Shown one piece after another: positions 42,678-45,270 of a DNA stretch of 45,270 bases (the stretch's first letter is position 1; the number at the start of each line of letters is the position of its first letter). The notes beneath the pieces were generated by a model. It ran no database searches and had not been told where the DNA came from. It saw only the letters and a program-made list of their open reading frames with translations. The position numbers and the translations under genes were made by a program. This DNA is from Clostridiales bacterium (GTDB lineage: Bacteria; Bacillota; Clostridia; Oscillospirales; Oscillospiraceae), in contig SFEX01000013.1 in NCBI GenBank assembly GCA_004557075.1, positions 1-45,270 of the forward strand, given 5' to 3'.

Positions 42678-42712
42678 AAGTTTCCGCACGCTTTCGTTTT
42701 GTGCGGAAACTT
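42678..42712. repeat. 12-bp inverted repeat (hairpin)
   Basis: AAGTTTCCGCAC (42678-42689) / GTGCGGAAACTT (42701-42712) with an 11-nt loop, between two divergent genes. It lacks a T tract directly after the stem and might be a recombination or regulatory site. Confidence 0.6.
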
Positions 42713-42751
42713 CGTAAATGATAACTTTCTGATAACTCTCCGGCCCTGTCA

Positions 42752-42779
42752 TTGACTATCCCGGATCCGGCAATATACT
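42752..42779 (+). promoter_or_regulatory. Promoter of the small recombinase-associated gene
   Basis: TTGACT (42752-42757), a 16-nt spacer and TATACT (42774-42779), 24 bp before the ATG at 42804. Confidence 0.6.
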
Positions 42780-42803
42780 GTCGTTTCTGTAGGAGGTGTT
42801 GCT

Positions 42804-42998
42804 ATGATCCAATCAGAATACGAGGCGGAGTTGCACTTTCGGCTCTGTAAAAGTATCTTCGCCACTCTGGCAATCAGGGGAATCATTGCAGAAGATGATG
42901 TGTACACTTTACTCCGTGCCGCTGCGGAAAAATACCACGCACCAATTGGCGAACTGGAGGTGAACAGCATTGCGGTCGAAAAGAATTACACGGGTTGA
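42804..42998 (+). CDS. Small protein typically preceding serine recombinases (SHOCT-like)
   Basis: A 64-residue protein (MIQSEYEAELHFRLCKSIF, then a short helical hairpin with IIAEDDVYTLLRAAAEKYHAPIG). Proteins like this sit directly before large serine recombinases in clostridial integrative elements and resemble the SHOCT helical hairpin. GGAGG precedes the ATG by 7 nt. Its end overlaps the start of a recombinase fragment (42970), whose ribosome site GGAGG (42956-42960) lies inside this gene, so the two were translationally linked. Confidence 0.65.
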   Translation: MIQSEYEAELHFRLCKSIFATLAIRGIIAEDDVYTLLRAAAEKYHAPIGELEVNSIAVEKNYTG

Positions 42999-43059
42999 GT
43001 TCCCGGCCAGGACATTCTCCCCGGAACAGCCACCGCCCACAAAACGGGTTGCCGCTTAT
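42970..43059 (+). pseudogene. Serine recombinase, N-terminal 30 codons only
   Basis: TTG 42970, 9 nt after GGAGG, opens RITRVEFPARTFSPEQPPP and then TKRVAAY, the residues that lead into the catalytic CRVS motif of large serine recombinases. Right after RVAAY the homology ends at about 43060, where a minus-strand gene begins, so the catalytic Ser is never encoded. Confidence 0.7.
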
Positions 43060-43498
43060 CACTTAAGCGGTCAGGCCCCACATTTTCCTCAAACAAACCA
43101 ACTAGGTGAAAAATCTCAGGTTGCTCTGAACCACTATGAATTATCTCATATGAATCTTTGATAATTTGCGCACGGAGCATCGGCCCAAAACCTGCACCAT
43201 GAGCTCCAGATGAAAACCCTAAATTGATGCCATTTACCTCCGGGAAGTCAAATCGTCTGACAGCTTCTCTGTATGTCCGATCCTGACTGGTTTTTGATAC
43301 TTTCAGGAGAGTACCGATATCATGGAAATATTGATTCACCTTGGAATATCCAGAAGCAAATTCCGGGATATTTGTCACCTGTAGCCGCTTAATATTTATA
43401 AAAAAGTGACTGTCTTCATCCAAAAAAACATTAAAAACCCCAAGATCCCTTAAGTCTTCTTCCGGTATGTTGAATTCATTGGAAAACAATATTGCCAT
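43060..43498 (-). pseudogene. Unidentified gene truncated at its 3' end by the recombinase junction
   Basis: ATG 43498 has AGGAGG upstream. The product (MAILFSNEFNIPEEDLRDLG ... INIKRLQVTNIPEFASGYSK ... IFHLVGLFEENVGPDRLSD) looks like a real conserved protein, then runs into antisense recombinase codons at about 43060 and ends artificially at 42986. It starts 11 bp after the metallopeptidase gene and is likely co-transcribed with it. Function is not recognised; from its setting it may be a defence component. Confidence 0.55.
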
Positions 43499-43509
43499 GA
43501 TTGCACCTC

Positions 43510-44214
43510 CTACTCTTCATAAAAATCCAGTATTTGACTATTGAGATTCTTACGAACATTTCGCCAATTTGGCATAAACTTGTCCATCAGGGTAACAAAA
43601 TTATCATTATGGCTTTTTTCAACCAGGTGTATCAGTTCATGTAAAATCACATATTCCAAGCACTCCGGCGTTTTCTTTGCAAGCTGAAGGTTCAGCCAAA
43701 TTTTGCGGGTTTTTACGTTACAGGTACCCCAACGAGTGGTCATGTTCTTTGTTTGCCACCCATCGGGGTAGAGTCCTGTGATTTGTTCCCATTTGGGCAG
43801 AACACGCTCGATCTCAGCCTTAAGGATGCATCGATACCATTCGTTTACAAACTTTTCTCGCTGCTCGGTGGTGCTGCCCTCACGCACAGTGAGAATGGCC
43901 TTTTCTCCGTCCAAAATCAAGGAATTTCCCTTATTGCTGTAGTTGACCAGCAAATAATACTGTCGGCCCCATACATACAGCGCCTCACCGGAAACATATT
44001 CTCTGGCTGTTTGCCGGGGTTGGTTTTCAAATTTCTCCTGCTGCCGCCGAATCCAGCCAATTTTCGTCCGAATGAACAGTTTAATACTCTCATCACTCAG
44101 ATTGACCGGGGCAGACACCTCCACATGACCGTCCGGCGGTTTGACATAGAGGTGCATATTTTTGATTGTTTTTTTTGTTACGGACACTTCTATGCCGTTT
44201 ACCACCATACGCAT
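43510..44214 (-). CDS. YgjP-like M48/SprT-type metallopeptidase domain protein (DUF45)
   Basis: A 234-residue protein with the zinc motif HELIH near the C-terminus (YVILHELIHLVEKSHNDNF), the preceding MTTRWGTCNVKTRKIWLNLQLA segment and a FMPNWRNVRKNLN tail, all typical of the YgjP/WLM group. Such genes are often next to type I restriction-modification genes, and the target is unknown. ATG 44214 follows AGAGGA by 6 nt; an extension to 44268 crosses into recombinase DNA. First gene of a two-gene unit with the truncated unknown. Confidence 0.85.
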   Translation of the reverse strand: MRMVVNGIEVSVTKKTIKNMHLYVKPPDGHVEVSAPVNLSDESIKLFIRTKIGWIRRQQEKFENQPRQTAREYVSGEALYVWGRQYYLLVNYSNKGNSLILDGEKAILTVREGSTTEQREKFVNEWYRCILKAEIERVLPKWEQITGLYPDGWQTKNMTTRWGTCNVKTRKIWLNLQLAKKTPECLEYVILHELIHLVEKSHNDNFVTLMDKFMPNWRNVRKNLNSQILDFYEE

Positions 44215-44232
44215 TAATATTCCTCTTGTTCT

Positions 44233-45270
44233 ACAATTGTCAGCGAGGAACTCTGGCAGAAAGTTCATGCAAAGCGGAAAGCAACAGGAATTAAGCAGCC
44301 GTCAAAGGTTGGCAAAGATAGGTCAAATCTTCTGACTGGCGTATTGAAATGCCCTATTTGCGGCAGTTCGATGTACACGAATAAACACGCATGGACAAAT
44401 AAAGACGGCACATATAAGGAAGTTTACTATTATATATGCGGCAGAAATAAGCAGGAGCGAGGTCATCATTGCGATTATAAAGCATCCCTTCGGAAAACAG
44501 ATATTGAGCCGCTTGTAGTTGAAGCCGTAAAAGAACTGGTAAGCGATGCCTATTTTGCGAAAGAGATTGAAAAGCGAATTGGAGTGCAGACAGATACAAG
44601 CACGGTGGATAAAGAACTTGCCAATTATGAAAACAAGTTGAAAGAAGTGGACTTGAACAAGGCTCGTCTGGAAAATGAGATTGATAATCTTCCTGCAGAT
44701 GCCCGATTTCGTGAGAGAAAAATCCATGATATGACATTAAGGCTTGATGCTTTGTATGATACAATGGTAGAGTTGGAGGAACGCATTGAGGATGCAAAAT
44801 TGAGGAAAAGCTCTATTGAGATGGAAGCAATCACTCTTGATAATGTTTACAAAATCATGCAGAATTTTGGAAAACTGTATGCTATAATAAGTGATGAGGA
44901 GAAGAAAAGTCTTATCACTTACCTCATTAAAGAAATCCAGATATACCCGAATGGAGAATCGGAAATGCCTTTGAAGTCGATAGAGTTTAACTTTCCGATT
45001 TATGTTGACGGCAGGCAGGTAAGGAAAGTTTTGTGGGAAAGAGGTAATACCGTTGAGAGCATTCTGCGGAACGAAAAATACAAGGGTTCTGCTCTGCTTC
45101 AGAAGTCTTTCACGGTGGATTTCCTCACGAAGAAAACCAAGATCAACGAGGGGGAGGTTCCCCAGTACTACGTGGAGGACAGCCACCCCGCCATCATCGA
45201 ACCCTGGGAATGGGAGCAGGTTCAGGTGGAGTTGAAACGGCGCAAAAACAGCCGCAACCGTCACCATCAG
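44233..45270 (+). pseudogene. Chimeric large serine recombinase, both ends incomplete
   Basis: The open frame (from 44218, no start codon) begins within a recombinase domain (IVSEELWQKVHAKRKATG), followed by a zinc ribbon (CPICGSSM ... YYICGRNKQ ... HHCDY), a long coiled coil at about 44580-44830, and a beta-rich tail ending near GNTVES at 45060. It then continues in frame as the middle of a different recombinase (ILRNEKYKGSALLQ, FTVDFLTKKTKINEGEVPQYY) and runs off the window. The catalytic domain is missing at the left. The join lies in the TVESI codons shared by both families. Confidence 0.75.

Overview
The window looks like a chromosomal piece of an anaerobic gut-type Clostridia (Bacillota, probably Oscillospiraceae-like). 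The grounds are a WhiA regulator, a SecA with a zinc-binding tail, SLH-domain surface proteins, clostridial serine recombinases, strong AGGAGG-type ribosome sites and many TTG/GTG starts. No rRNA or tRNA gene was recognised.

Left part (about 1-12.5 kb): ordinary housekeeping genes. These are a DUF2156 protein, secA, pgeF coupled to an oligopeptide-binding lipoprotein, cytidine deaminase, whiA, a small lipoprotein, dnaE and a Crp/Fnr regulator. The gaps between them are filled with a dispersed family of GC-rich palindromic repeats. Copies face both ways, touch stop codons and show a compensatory base-pair change.

Middle part (12.5-23.4 kb): the Crp/Fnr gene converges on a thioredoxin / rhodanese / CoA-disulfide-reductase-rhodanese operon. 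That operon's promoter carries a Crp/Fnr-like palindrome centred near -41. A 275-bp inverted-repeat-bounded element and a bidirectional terminator lie between the two units. Next come an 18-residue peptide gene with its own ribosome site and terminator, an AMP-ligase plus SGNH/SLH surface-esterase pair, a divergent module (29-residue peptide, ECF sigma factor, RsgI/PepSY-type anti-sigma factor), and gamma-glutamyltransferase.

23.4-27.0 kb is scarred. A sensor protein has lost its N-terminus. A histidine-kinase half is fused in frame to the C-terminal half of an Hsp70/DnaK. GrpE is intact. A DnaJ-like gene is cut after about 28 codons and joined to the end of an unrelated gene.

27.1-37.3 kb is a complete type I-C CRISPR-Cas locus (cas3-cas5c-cas8c-cas7c-cas4-cas1-cas2, overlapping genes, one strand). 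It is followed by a leader and an array of 37 repeats and 36 spacers; only the last repeat is degenerate.

37.4-45.3 kb is an accessory, probable defence region. It holds broken serine-recombinase pieces, a RloA/RloB (AbiL-like) ATPase-TOPRIM pair whose rloB needs a -1 frameshift at a slippery A-AAA-AAC, a small DUF protein, an AlbA_2/Schlafen-type ATP-binding regulator with iterated operator sites, a YgjP-like metallopeptidase, and a truncated unknown gene wedged into a recombinase. The window ends inside a chimeric recombinase.
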